Below, in pieces: positions 18,104-27,403 of a DNA stretch of 64,000 nt. Source of the DNA: Flavobacteriales bacterium 34_180_T64 (GTDB lineage Bacteria; Bacteroidota; Bacteroidia; Flavobacteriales; Flavobacteriaceae). The position numbers and the translations under genes are program-made. The notes under the pieces are model-generated. The model saw only the letters and a list, made by a program, of their open reading frames with translations, searched no databases and was not told where the DNA came from. Each line of letters opens with the position of its first letter. The stretch's first letter is position 1. The stretch is from NCBI GenBank assembly GCA_002162765.1, contig MAAR01000008.1, positions 116,320-180,319 of the forward strand. Reading direction: 5' to 3'.

Positions 18104-19880
18104 TTATTTGAGCACTATTTTTTGAATTTTTTGTTTGCCATTTGTTAGCGTAGCTTTTACGATGTATGCTCCATTGGAGAACGCATTTTGGTCAATAATG
18201 AATTCGAAGTCATTGACTTCTCTTTTATCCACTAATACACGACCTAAAAGATCGTATAAGATCACAGAATCAATCATTTCATTTTGAGAATTGATTTTAA
18301 CATATGCACCGTTAGGCGCTATAATGGTTAAGCCTTGTGGGTTGTTTACATCATTTAAGCCAAGCGTTGCATCTGTATATCTAAGCACGAATCTGTCGTT
18401 GTAATCACCTAGTGTATTTGTGGTGAAGAAATAAGGAGCAGCTTTAATATCGTGCGTAACACCAAGCAGTAAATCTTCAATATAAATATTTTGATTACCG
18501 TCAGTGAAAACACCATCAATACCATGAATAGCGATCGCATATTCACCAAGTTCTTCAATACTCATTCCAAGCGGTACTTGGTCATTGATATCTAAAGGAT
18601 GTTGTCTGCCTTGAATAATATATTCTTCATCTCCAAGTACTGAGTACAGGTTTTTACCTGGGCCGCCAATAGTAGAAGCATCATAAAGTCTATCATCTTG
18701 ATTAGTGGCTTCAGCAACATAGGCAACTAAGGTTGTACTCGTAACTTCGGAGGGAGATACAAGATCTAACCAGATTCTGTCTTTTTGAATTACAACTGTG
18801 TTATTGCTATCACTTCTAAAGAATTGATCGTTTTCATGAGCACTACTTCTCATGGAGTTATTAAAGGTTAGTGCTTCATTAGTTCCAGCATTAGGTGCTT
18901 CTTCCATAAGGACAAAAAATCCTTGACCAGAACCAATATATCCGTCAAAGCCACTTTGAGTAGAAGGCCCACTTAAATTGTATTCTAAGTAATCGGATTG
19001 GTTATAGTTATAACTGTACGTTCCGTAAAACGGGCTACCATATCCAGAATTAATACGTGACCCATGAGTCCATAAATATACAGTACCATCAATTGTTGTA
19101 TTAAGCGTTAGGAAGTCTCTAGCATCAAGCGCAGAAGGATACGGGTTACCTACAAGATTATAATTGTCATCTTCATTAGTAACTTGTCCCCCTTGATCAT
19201 TATAAGGTGTTCCAGTATATGTTCCACGATTAATGCTAATCGTAATATCTCCATTATTTGGTGTTCCAGTAAAGCTAGCTGAATACCAAGCTGGCGTAGC
19301 ATTATCGAAAGCACTTGGACCTCGAATAATATAGCCTTTGGCATCCGTCATGTTGCCAGAAGCAGTTTGCCACTCGCCATAAATAAGGGGGATGTTGCCT
19401 GGAGGTGGACCAATTCCTCTATCTACAGTCGGAATCCATTCATAAATAAGACTGGAAGAGGTTGTAGGTGATACACTAGTCAGTGGGAAATTCGCAACAG
19501 GAGAAGACCAATACACATAATCTTGTCGTCTCACATTCGTGTCTCTATTCATGGTTATAGTGCCGCTGTTAACAACATCGTTGACTTGTATCAAGCTTCC
19601 TGTGTTATATTCAAAACCTTCTAATTCGAAGATGGCGCCCCCTTCGACAGAAACAGCGTCAACAACGGTTATTGCTCCAGTAGGGACTACATTTAAGCTT
19701 CCGCCGCTTTCAATACTAAGATAATAGCATGTTGCAGTTGTTCCTGTTACCGTGGCATCATTATTGGTTGAGGCATTACTTGGAATAATAACACAATCTG
19801 TATTTGTTGGAACTCCAGAAGGTGTCCAGTTTGCTGCAGTATTCCAATCAGAGCTTGATGATCCATTCCATGTTTTGCCA
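18104..19880 (-). repeat. Copy B of the shared C-terminal module of the two giant T9SS genes
   Basis: Partner of 13430-15200. The upstream limit in this copy is around KTWNGSSSSDWNT. Conservation extends to synonymous positions over long stretches, which fits recent duplication or gene conversion. Confidence 0.8.
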
Positions 19881-22800
19881 CTTCCAGTTACTAATACTTC
19901 ATCTAAAATAGTGACAAGCCCATTACATGTTGCATAAGTTGCTGCCGCAGTATATGTGTTAGGAGAGGTGACAGAAAGTGTAGTACTCGTTCCTAGATTT
20001 GCACCACTTGTACCAGATCCTTGATACCATGTAACTGATGTTGCAGGAATAGCCGCTCCATCTGGTACAAAACGCCAAGCTTCATCTGTGATTTCCCAAT
20101 TTGTATCTAAACCATTTCTACAAGGTGCTACTGCAAATTCATTGCTAGGATTTCCGGATCCAACGTAGTCTCCTTGAATACCGACAAGTGCGTTTCCACT
20201 ATTCCACCCAACAATTCTCTTTTCTTCAATAAATACTTCAATAATATTGGTAGTTTCATGAAGCACAATCATTCCGGTATATAATTTGGTTGAATCACCA
20301 AACATTGGTACATCATGCCATGCAACAACAAATTTTCTGTAACCTATATTTGTTGAATTTAGAACGCGTGTTGTAATTTCATCAGTTGTACTCGCTGCTG
20401 GATTAACGTCATGAAATACGCCAAAAATTGTGTGTTCTAACAAACCACCTGTTGTGCCAGGAAGGTCGCCCATGGTCCAGCCCAAAAAACTGCCTGGAGT
20501 TACAGTAGGGTTGAATGTAACCGCTACATTCGCTCCTACTAAACATTGACTATATGTATTGCCATAGAAACAAAAATCAAAGCCTAAACTACTGTAGCTA
20601 GGAGACCAAATATCATCTGAAGTAATATTAACACTTGATGCCGCAAAACTTGTATAAGGAACAGGTGGATTGTATGCGATTTTCTCAACAACATAACTTG
20701 TGGTTTCATGTAAATCGGAATAGGCTTCCAAAGTTAGTGAGCCACTTGAGCAATCTACACTAAAGCTAGGGTCTGCGATAAATGGATCGGCAATGAGGGG
20801 ATTAACACCTTGTTGGCCAATAATCATTGGATCGGCTGTTGCTGTAGTTACTAAATCGGCGCAACCTGTATTAAAGGAATCAGTATACCAAACACCTTGG
20901 CCATCCCCATTGCCACAATTTCCTCTTACAAATACATAGTAAGTTTCGTTAGCAACTACTGCAATATTTGTTACTGAAGTACCAGGAATAGTTCCTGAGG
21001 CAGTAACTGGTGTGCCTGTTGGACTTGTAGAAAGAACGTAATCATACCCATTCGCTGGAGCTGGAGCCGCCGGATCCCAACTTATATCTGCAGTGGTAGT
21101 AGTCGTTGGTGTGGCCGTTACATTAGATGGATCAGACGTACAATCTAGAGGTGTTATAGTTATAGTGTAATCTTCGGCTTCACCCCACGTAATATTGCCA
21201 CAAGGGCTAGGGCTAGTCGCTAAATCATCAGCTCTGATACGCATCACATGTGTTCCCGCCGAACCACCAGGAATCACGAAGCTTCCTGTGGTAACTCCAC
21301 CAACATAAGTTCCACTAAAATAGACTAATTCTCCAGCGTTGAAATTTAAATCATCATTGAAATCTATCCAAATATTAAATCCGTATGTGCCATTAAAATT
21401 TGCATTAAAAAACACAGTGCCACCTTCAAGTTGACTAACAGTCATGGCAGTGTAATCATTATATCCAGTACCAGTACCAGCACCAGTATTATTATTAGTT
21501 ATATTTGAGACACCATCACCAGTTGCATCAAAGTCATCAATATAGTTTGATGAATTAGTAGAAGAAGCTAAGCACGCAGTAGTGGTAGCATTTCCTGTGA
21601 GGGAAGTATTACTATATGCAGGAGCATTTAAACATGAATCGTCATTATATGCATAGATATAAAAATAATATTGTGTGCTAAAAGTCAATCCAGTTGCAGT
21701 AAAGACTGTATTTGTATCATTATCAACTACGGTTGCACTTGAAACTGTTTCTCCAATATTGTATGTTATTCCATCAATAGGTGCCGCTGGTGCTACACCA
21801 GTAGTGTTCATTAATATTAGATAACCATCGGCTACTGGTGCTGGTGCTGTGAAACTACCAGCGATAGAATTATCATCAATTGCTCCAAAGACCAATGTCG
21901 TTGCTGGTCCTGGAGTCACGCAAGGAGAGTAAGCTAGTGTTGAAAATGCTACCGGACCATCCCATGGACTATATAAGCCAGATCCACAATTGCTTCTTAC
22001 AAAAACATAATATGTAGTTCCATTTGTTAATCCAGTTAATGCTCTTGATGTTCCTGCCCATGCTGTACCACCACCTGTTGGTGCGGTATTAGAGGTAGAA
22101 ACGAAATACTCGTAGCCAATATCAGGTGCAGGTGCGGTGCCCGTCCAGTTAATAGTCGCCGTTGTGTATGATACCGGAGTTGCAGGATCAGTAGTAGGTT
22201 GCACACATGGTGGAGGATCATTTGCACAAATATCAAAAGTGCCAGTACCACCACCATACTCCCAAAAGCGTATGTATACCGTAGAACCAGGTGTTAAACC
22301 AGATCTGGTAATTGTAGACATTAATCCGCCATTAGGACTATCGTCATCATTGCACTCTACCAATGTTAGAGCGCCACAAGTTCCTGTGTATAAGGCAATA
22401 CCGCTATCAGTAACAGTACCATTATCGTCAGTATCAATTGTAAGATTACCACTAGCAGGAACTACAGCAGAGAACCAAACATCTTGGCCCTGGTAATCTG
22501 CACATCCAGGATCCGCAGGGCTGCTGTCCGTTGCGCCTGTACTGTCGAATGTGGAAAATGTGCATGTTGCATTTACGGTTAAAGGCGTGGCAGTACAAGG
22601 TTCGTCACTAGCAGGTGTTCCTGAAGCTGCAGCATCGTAGATGCATATTACGCCAGTAGCTAATGGTAGACTAGCGCTTTGAACTCTAATTCTATATGTG
22701 GTGCCTACAACTGTTGTAAGCGTAATAGATTCCATAGCAGCTACTCCAACTGCATTCGAGCAGGTCTCATAATTTAGAGCGCCACATGTTCCACTATAGA

Positions 22801-23119
22801 TAGTCATAATAGCGTCATAAGCTCCAGGGATATAATCTATGGTGGTTTGAGTACTAGTTGCTACAAAAGAAGCCCAAGCATCTATCGAATTATCTGCACT
22901 ACAACCTGTGCCAGAAGCATCTAAGTAAGTACTTGTGCCATTATTTGCTACAAAAGGGACATACATACAAGTAGCATTAACTGTAAATAATGCAGTATTA
23001 TCACAATTATTACTTTGTCCAAAAGTGTTTGAAACAAAAAATAACGCAGCAAAAATTAGACAATAAAATTTAGAGTTTTTGATTAAATTCTTTACAATAA
23101 GGGAGTAGTCGTGTTTCAT
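18104..23119 (-). CDS. Giant T9SS-secreted modular surface protein (1671 aa)
   Basis: Signal peptide ends near residue 34 (FFVSNTFGQ). The N-terminal half is unlike its neighbour: two pre-peptidase C-terminal-like beta domains (about 38-170 and 175-305), FN3 domains (about 305-395 and 400-515), a GEVED domain (about 515-660, ending GEAEDYTITI), another FN3 (about 660-745), then a jelly-roll-like region. From about residue 1085 it matches the neighbour almost residue for residue, to the T9SS tail (YDLLGRVLVDKREV ... KATLTNGKQKIQKIVLK). A strong terminator follows. Probably a surface adhesin; no enzyme motif seen. Confidence 0.88.
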   Translation of the reverse strand: MKHDYSLIVKNLIKNSKFYCLIFAALFFVSNTFGQSNNCDNTALFTVNATCMYVPFVANNGTSTYLDASGTGCSADNSIDAWASFVATSTQTTIDYIPGAYDAIMTIYSGTCGALNYETCSNAVGVAAMESITLTTVVGTTYRIRVQSASLPLATGVICIYDAAASGTPASDEPCTATPLTVNATCTFSTFDSTGATDSSPADPGCADYQGQDVWFSAVVPASGNLTIDTDDNGTVTDSGIALYTGTCGALTLVECNDDDSPNGGLMSTITRSGLTPGSTVYIRFWEYGGGTGTFDICANDPPPCVQPTTDPATPVSYTTATINWTGTAPAPDIGYEYFVSTSNTAPTGGGTAWAGTSRALTGLTNGTTYYVFVRSNCGSGLYSPWDGPVAFSTLAYSPCVTPGPATTLVFGAIDDNSIAGSFTAPAPVADGYLILMNTTGVAPAAPIDGITYNIGETVSSATVVDNDTNTVFTATGLTFSTQYYFYIYAYNDDSCLNAPAYSNTSLTGNATTTACLASSTNSSNYIDDFDATGDGVSNITNNNTGAGTGTGYNDYTAMTVSQLEGGTVFFNANFNGTYGFNIWIDFNDDLNFNAGELVYFSGTYVGGVTTGSFVIPGGSAGTHVMRIRADDLATSPSPCGNITWGEAEDYTITITPLDCTSDPSNVTATPTTTTTADISWDPAAPAPANGYDYVLSTSPTGTPVTASGTIPGTSVTNIAVVANETYYVFVRGNCGNGDGQGVWYTDSFNTGCADLVTTATADPMIIGQQGVNPLIADPFIADPSFSVDCSSGSLTLEAYSDLHETTSYVVEKIAYNPPVPYTSFAASSVNITSDDIWSPSYSSLGFDFCFYGNTYSQCLVGANVAVTFNPTVTPGSFLGWTMGDLPGTTGGLLEHTIFGVFHDVNPAASTTDEITTRVLNSTNIGYRKFVVAWHDVPMFGDSTKLYTGMIVLHETTNIIEVFIEEKRIVGWNSGNALVGIQGDYVGSGNPSNEFAVAPCRNGLDTNWEITDEAWRFVPDGAAIPATSVTWYQGSGTSGANLGTSTTLSVTSPNTYTAAATYATCNGLVTILDEVLVTGSGKTWNGSSSSDWNTAANWTPSGVPTNTDCVIIPSNASTNNDATVTGTTATCYYLSIESGGSLNVVPTGAITVVDAVSVEGGAIFELEGFEYNTGSLIQVNDVVNSGTITMNRDTNVRRQDYVYWSSPVANFPLTSVSPTTSSSLIYEWIPTVDRGIGPPPGNIPLIYGEWQTASGNMTDAKGYIIRGPSAFDNATPAWYSASFTGTPNNGDITISINRGTYTGTPYNDQGGQVTNEDDNYNLVGNPYPSALDARDFLTLNTTIDGTVYLWTHGSRINSGYGSPFYGTYSYNYNQSDYLEYNLSGPSTQSGFDGYIGSGQGFFVLMEEAPNAGTNEALTFNNSMRSSAHENDQFFRSDSNNTVVIQKDRIWLDLVSPSEVTSTTLVAYVAEATNQDDRLYDASTIGGPGKNLYSVLGDEEYIIQGRQHPLDINDQVPLGMSIEELGEYAIAIHGIDGVFTDGNQNIYIEDLLLGVTHDIKAAPYFFTTNTLGDYNDRFVLRYTDATLGLNDVNNPQGLTIIAPNGAYVKINSQNEMIDSVILYDLLGRVLVDKREVNDFEFIIDQNAFSNGAYIVKATLTNGKQKIQKIVLK

Positions 23120-23398
23120 GTTTTATATATTAAAAACGTCAATACTTAATATTGGCCATTAGAAAAAACAAATTTTCTGTGATTCAGACAGCTATTAAAT
23201 AAGGCGTATTATTTTAAATAAATACTATGTTATAACTATAGTGAGGTTAGTTATATGTTGACTTGGGAGGTCATGAAGTAAATCAATATAATCACAATTA
23301 TTGTCAATAAATTAACATTATGATTTTGATTTTCATAATTTCTTAAAAATATCATAATTTTGAGAATAATATAGTAGACAAAAAGGAAATTCGATAAA
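23120..23398. promoter_or_regulatory. Divergent intergenic region, no element resolved
   Basis: 279 AT-rich bases separate the minus-strand T9SS gene from the plus-strand PLP-enzyme gene, so it must hold two divergent promoters. I found no convincing TTG/TAnnTTTG pair, small ORF or hairpin. Confidence 0.4.
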
Positions 23399-24289
23399 AT
23401 GCTAGAATTTATAGACCAACGCAATTTAAGTATTGATTCTGAACTATTTATGAAACCTGAATATCTGATTCATAAATATATTTCAGGAAATAAATATCGT
23501 AAACTCAAGTATAACTTAATACAACTTAAAACCCTCAAGGTTAACGCTTTAATAACGTTTGGCGGTGCGTATTCTAATCATATAGCCGCCGTTGCGGCAA
23601 CCGGCAAGTCAGTTGGAATTCAGACTATTGGAGTCATTAGAGGTGAAGAGCTTGAAAATGAGATTATGAATAATCCTACGCTTTCTTTCGCTCAAAAATC
23701 GGGAATGAAATTTAAGTTTGTTTCGAGGTCAAATTACCGTTTGAAAACATCCGAAGCGTTTATTGAAGGGTTAAGAAATGAGTTTGGAGATTTTTATTTG
23801 ATACCAGAAGGAGGTACTAATTCATTGGCGGTTAAGGGGTGCGAAGAGATCTTAACGCCCAATGATAAATCCTTCGATTTTATTTGTTGTCCGGTTGGAA
23901 CGGGTGGAACAATTTCAGGGATAATCAATTCCAGTCATCAAAATCAGAAAGTTATTGGATTTCCTGCATTAAAAGGTGGTTTTTTACAAGAAGATATTAG
24001 TAAATTTGCAAGGCAGACAAATTGGGAACTGATTACAGATTATCATTTTGGTGGATATGCTAAAATAAATACAGAATTAATTAGTTTTATTAATCAGTTT
24101 AAAGCAGAATATAATATTCCATTGGATCCTATCTATACGGGTAAAATGATGTACGGAATTTTCGATTTAAGACGAAAAGGATATTTTCCCAAGGGATCTA
24201 AAATTTTGGCAATTCATACGGGTGGATTGCAGGGCATTGATGGAATGAATATGAAATTAAAAAGGAAGCATTTGCCTTTAATTATTTAA
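23399..24289 (+). CDS. PLP-dependent ACC deaminase / D-cysteine desulfhydrase family enzyme
   Basis: 296 residues of the tryptophan-synthase-beta fold (fold type II). The PLP lysine is in SGNKYRKLKYN (about residues 40-50). The family's substrate-side motif GGAYSNHIAA follows (about 65-74), and the phosphate-binding glycines are in CPVGTGGTISG (about 175-185). It probably deaminates or desulfhydrates a small amino acid such as D-cysteine or 1-aminocyclopropane-1-carboxylate, and the exact substrate cannot be read. It leads a compact run with the next two genes (3- and 8-base gaps). Confidence 0.85.
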   Translation: MLEFIDQRNLSIDSELFMKPEYLIHKYISGNKYRKLKYNLIQLKTLKVNALITFGGAYSNHIAAVAATGKSVGIQTIGVIRGEELENEIMNNPTLSFAQKSGMKFKFVSRSNYRLKTSEAFIEGLRNEFGDFYLIPEGGTNSLAVKGCEEILTPNDKSFDFICCPVGTGGTISGIINSSHQNQKVIGFPALKGGFLQEDISKFARQTNWELITDYHFGGYAKINTELISFINQFKAEYNIPLDPIYTGKMMYGIFDLRRKGYFPKGSKILAIHTGGLQGIDGMNMKLKRKHLPLII

Positions 24290-24292
24290 TAT

Positions 24293-25060
24293 ATGAGAAA
24301 CATAATTATAATTAGTGTTTTTGGAATCTTACTTTTTTCGTGTAAGTCAAAGCATAAAATTGTTACCAAAAAGGAACCTAATAAAACTAAAGAAGTAACG
24401 AGACCAGTGGAGTCAAAACCTGCAGTTTCTTCAACCAAAACATACGCTAATGCAACCGAAGCATACATAGCAACTTTTAGTAAAATAGCTATGGAAGAAA
24501 TGCGAAAATTTAAAATTCCTGCTAGTATTACACTTGCTCAAGGTATACTGGAATCAGGATCTGGTAAAGGACGATTGGCAGTTAAAGCAAATAATCACTT
24601 TGGGATAAAATGCCATAACTGGACGGGTAAAAAAATATATCACGACGATGATCGATCTCAAGAGTGTTTTCGTAAATATGATCGTGCTAATTCATCATTT
24701 GAAGACCATTCAAAATTTTTAACTACACGTGGGCGTTACTCTAAGTTATTCGATTTGAAACAAGATAATTATAAAGCTTGGGCAAAAGGATTACGAGCTG
24801 CGGGTTATGCAACAGATAGAAAATATCCAGAAAAACTAATAAGCCTTATTGAACGTTATAAGCTTTATGAATATGACGATCAAGTTTTGGGGCATTCCTC
24901 AAAAAATAAAGTGACACATGTTATTAATCATCGAGTTATTAAAGGGGATACTTTGTATTCATTATCAAGAGTTTATGGGGTGACTGTCGATGCAATTAAA
25001 CGCCTTAATAAACTGGAAAATAACGAATTAAAAATAGGGCAAATTCTTATCATTAAATAA
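24293..25060 (+). CDS. Glucosaminidase-domain lipoprotein with C-terminal LysM
   Basis: 255 residues. Lipobox LLFSC (Cys about 17). After a charged linker, the FlgJ/Flg_glucosaminidase-type domain spans about 60-195: IPASITLAQGILESGSGKG holds the likely catalytic Glu, then NNHFGIKCH and FRKYDRANSSFEDHS. A LysM peptidoglycan-binding repeat ends the protein (about 213-255; VIKGDTLYSLSRVYGVTVDA). It most likely cleaves peptidoglycan glycan strands while anchored in the outer membrane. It lies 3 bases after the PLP-enzyme gene and 8 before hemL. Confidence 0.9.
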   Translation: MRNIIIISVFGILLFSCKSKHKIVTKKEPNKTKEVTRPVESKPAVSSTKTYANATEAYIATFSKIAMEEMRKFKIPASITLAQGILESGSGKGRLAVKANNHFGIKCHNWTGKKIYHDDDRSQECFRKYDRANSSFEDHSKFLTTRGRYSKLFDLKQDNYKAWAKGLRAAGYATDRKYPEKLISLIERYKLYEYDDQVLGHSSKNKVTHVINHRVIKGDTLYSLSRVYGVTVDAIKRLNKLENNELKIGQILIIK

Positions 25061-25068
25061 ATTAAAAT

Positions 25069-26355
25069 ATGTTATATAAACGAAGTAGTGCTTTATTTAA
25101 AGCGGCTGAGCATGTTATTCCTGGAGGTGTAAATTCTCCTGTTAGAGCTTTTAAAGCGGTTGGTGGCACTCCAATTTTCGCCAAATCAGCTAAAGGCGCT
25201 TATGTCTATGATGAGGATGGAAATCGTTATATCGATTATATAAACTCTTGGGGTCCTATGGTTTTAGGTCATGCTTTTGATCCCGTAGTTGATGCGGTAA
25301 TTGCGAAAGCAAAACAAGGAACGTCATTTGGAATGCCAACTGAAATTGAAACCAAAATTGCAGAATTAGCAGTGTCTATGGTACCTAATATAGATAAAAT
25401 TCGTTTCGTGAATTCTGGAACTGAAGCTTGTATGAGCGCAGTACGTTTAGCAAGAGGGTATACTAAAAAGGATAAAATCATAAAATTTGCAGGTTGCTAT
25501 CATGGTCATAGTGATGCCTTTTTAATTCAAGCAGGAAGCGGTGCCGTTACCTTTGGAAGTCCTAACAGTCCGGGTGTTACTCAAGGTACAGCTAAAGATA
25601 CCTTATTGGCAAGATATAATGATATTGATAGTGTAAATGAGCTTATTGAAGCAAATGTCGGTGAAATTGCATGTATAATATTAGAACCAGTTGCTGGAAA
25701 TATGGGTTGTATCCCTCCAAAACCTGACTTTTTAATTGATTTAAGACGATTATGTGATGCGCACTCAATTTTATTAATTTTTGATGAAGTGATGACCGGT
25801 TTCAGATTGGCAAAAGGAGGCGCGCAAGAACTTTATAGGGTCAATGCTGATATTGTTTGCTTTGGAAAAGTTATTGGTGGAGGTCTTCCTGTTGGTGCTT
25901 TTGCTGCTAGAGCCGAAATAATGAATTTTCTAGCACCTCTTGGACCAGTATACCAGGCAGGAACTTTAAGTGGGAACCCATTGGCTATGGCTGCTGGTTT
26001 AGCAATGTTGACTGAATTGAATTCTGATGAAAATGTATTTATGCGTTTGGCAGAAAAAACAGAATTCTTACATAAAGGATGTTCCGAAGCGCTAAATAAA
26101 TATGATGTAGTCCATACTATTAATAGAGTAGGTTCCATGATTTCTATTCATTTTGCAAAAAATGAAGTAATTGATTTTGAAAGTTCAGCCAAAGGGGATA
26201 ATGCTACTTTTAAGGCGTTTTTTCATGGTATGCTCAATGAAGGTATTTATATTGCGCCAAGTGCATTTGAAACTTGGTTTATAAGTGATGCTTTGAGTTA
26301 TAAAGATTTAGAGGATACCATCTCAGCCGTAGAAAAGGTAGCCGCAACGTTATAG
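25069..26355 (+). CDS. hemL: Glutamate-1-semialdehyde 2,1-aminomutase
   Basis: 428 residues. It makes 5-aminolevulinate from glutamate-1-semialdehyde, the entry to heme synthesis by the C5 route. Signatures are [19 protein letters not shown] at the N-terminus, [27 protein letters not shown] and the PLP lysine in [17 protein letters not shown] (about residue 267). Length is standard. It is the last gene of the three-gene run and is closed by a strong terminator. Confidence 0.96.
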   Translation: MLYKRSSALFKAAEHVIPGGVNSPVRAFKAVGGTPIFAKSAKGAYVYDEDGNRYIDYINSWGPMVLGHAFDPVVDAVIAKAKQGTSFGMPTEIETKIAELAVSMVPNIDKIRFVNSGTEACMSAVRLARGYTKKDKIIKFAGCYHGHSDAFLIQAGSGAVTFGSPNSPGVTQGTAKDTLLARYNDIDSVNELIEANVGEIACIILEPVAGNMGCIPPKPDFLIDLRRLCDAHSILLIFDEVMTGFRLAKGGAQELYRVNADIVCFGKVIGGGLPVGAFAARAEIMNFLAPLGPVYQAGTLSGNPLAMAAGLAMLTELNSDENVFMRLAEKTEFLHKGCSEALNKYDVVHTINRVGSMISIHFAKNEVIDFESSAKGDNATFKAFFHGMLNEGIYIAPSAFETWFISDALSYKDLEDTISAVEKVAATL

Positions 26356-26357
26356 TA

Positions 26358-26393
26358 TAAAAAAAGGATGGTTTTTAAACCATCCTTTTTTTA
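26358..26393. terminator. Bidirectional rho-independent terminator after hemL
   Basis: A-run, ggatggttt, short loop, aaccatcc, T-run. It lies between hemL and the convergent small gene ending at 26413, so it can serve both. Confidence 0.85.
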
Positions 26394-26412
26394 TAAATCA
26401 TTTCAATTTAAC

Positions 26413-26730
26413 CTAGAGGCTTTTGTATTTTTCGTATTGCTCTTCAGTTAAAATTTCTTTCATTTTATTGTCTAAAATGGTGTCAATTTTATTCTTGCGC
26501 TCAACATTTCCGTCAAGGTTTGAACTTATTTTTTGGAAGGTCTTTTCGTAAGCCTTAAATGCTTCGTAAACTTGATTAAATTGATTAGAATCAAATTTAA
26601 TAACTCGTTTTAGCTCTTTTGTTTTAACAGATGCAGCAGCATTTATTTCTGCAATATTTTGAGCAGTAATATTTTGAGTGCTAAAACATAGCGCTAAAGT
26701 TAAAAAGCAGAGGGTCAGTAATTTTTTCAT
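26413..26730 (-). CDS. Small secreted helical protein, Spy-like
   Basis: 105 residues. Signal peptide to about residue 23 (TQNITAQ), then an all-helical charged domain ending ILTEEQYEKYKSL, a typical C-terminal signature of small periplasmic proteins with LTxxQ-like motifs in Bacteroidota. Role unknown; a chaperone-like or stress function is possible by analogy only. Separated from the similar gene at 26858 by that gene's terminator, so the two are adjacent but probably separate units. Confidence 0.78.
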   Translation of the reverse strand: MKKLLTLCFLTLALCFSTQNITAQNIAEINAAASVKTKELKRVIKFDSNQFNQVYEAFKAYEKTFQKISSNLDGNVERKNKIDTILDNKMKEILTEEQYEKYKSL

Positions 26731-26792
26731 TTGTTTGGTGTTAAATAAATTTAAGTGTCTAAATTAATAATTTTTAGTCTATAAACACAAAT

Positions 26793-26826
26793 AAAAAAGC
26801 ATTGATATTAAAATCAATGCTTTTTT
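26793..26826 (-). terminator. Rho-independent terminator
   Basis: aaaaaagcattgat, loop attaaa, atcaatgctttttt: a perfect 14-bp palindrome, downstream of the minus-strand gene ending at 26858. Confidence 0.85.
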
Positions 26827-26857
26827 CAATAACAAAAACTAAATCAACCAACCAAAA

Positions 26858-27328
26858 TTATTGTTTTTTGCTATGGGTTCTCATCTGCTGTTTTCTGCCA
26901 TCTTGAGCGTGACGTTTCTGTTGCATTTTTTCCCATTTTTCAAATTGTTCTGCATTTAGAATGACTTTCATTTTCTTTTTCATTTCTATTTGATGATCTA
27001 ATTTTTCATTCATCATTTTTAAACGTGCTTCTTTTGAAGGCTTTTCATCCGTTTGGTTTTCCATCTTTTTTTGTCGTTCGTCTATTTTTGCTTTCCTTAA
27101 TTTGGCTTGCTCAATATTTAAAGCAAGAATTTTATTTTGTTGAGCTTCTGTAAGGTCCAGATGTAAGGTCATTTTTTTAGTTTGAAGAGTTGCCAGCTCT
27201 TCAGGAGTGAAATCTTTGTGCATTTCCGTTTTGTTTTCAAGACCTTGTCTTTTATGTTCTCTTTTTTTTTCTTGAGCAAAAGCTTGTACTGTTATTAATG
27301 CAATTGCAACTAGGACTAATTTTTTCAT
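26858..27328 (-). CDS. Spy/CpxP-like periplasmic protein
   Basis: 156 residues. Signal peptide to about residue 18 (TVQAFA). The mature protein is extremely rich in Lys, Glu, Gln and Met and predicted helical. It shows LTxxQ-like motifs (LDLTEAQQNKILAL and ILNAEQFEKWEKMQQ) in the spacing seen in Spy/CpxP-type proteins. The basic C-terminus (KRHAQDGRKQQMRTHSKKQ) is notable. Likely an envelope chaperone-like or metal-interacting protein; inferred from pattern only. Confidence 0.8.
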   Translation of the reverse strand: MKKLVLVAIALITVQAFAQEKKREHKRQGLENKTEMHKDFTPEELATLQTKKMTLHLDLTEAQQNKILALNIEQAKLRKAKIDERQKKMENQTDEKPSKEARLKMMNEKLDHQIEMKKKMKVILNAEQFEKWEKMQQKRHAQDGRKQQMRTHSKKQ

Positions 27329-27403
27329 GTATATAAATTTTAATTGATACCCTTTTGACCTGTGATAAATTAAAAGGTTTAATCTAATTTATTTTTTTAA
27401 CGA

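Noticed and set aside
22137..22496. 119-codon + strand frame inside a T9SS gene
   Set aside because: Antisense to repetitive beta-rich coding sequence; no start context or domain.
18104..23119. Repetitive-looking T9SS coding sequence as a possible CRISPR or satellite array
   Set aside because: Repeats are protein modules of irregular spacing in one long open frame, without identical units and spacers.
24286..24468. 60-codon minus frame over the start of the glucosaminidase lipoprotein
   Set aside because: Overlaps an intact lipobox-encoding start; no support.
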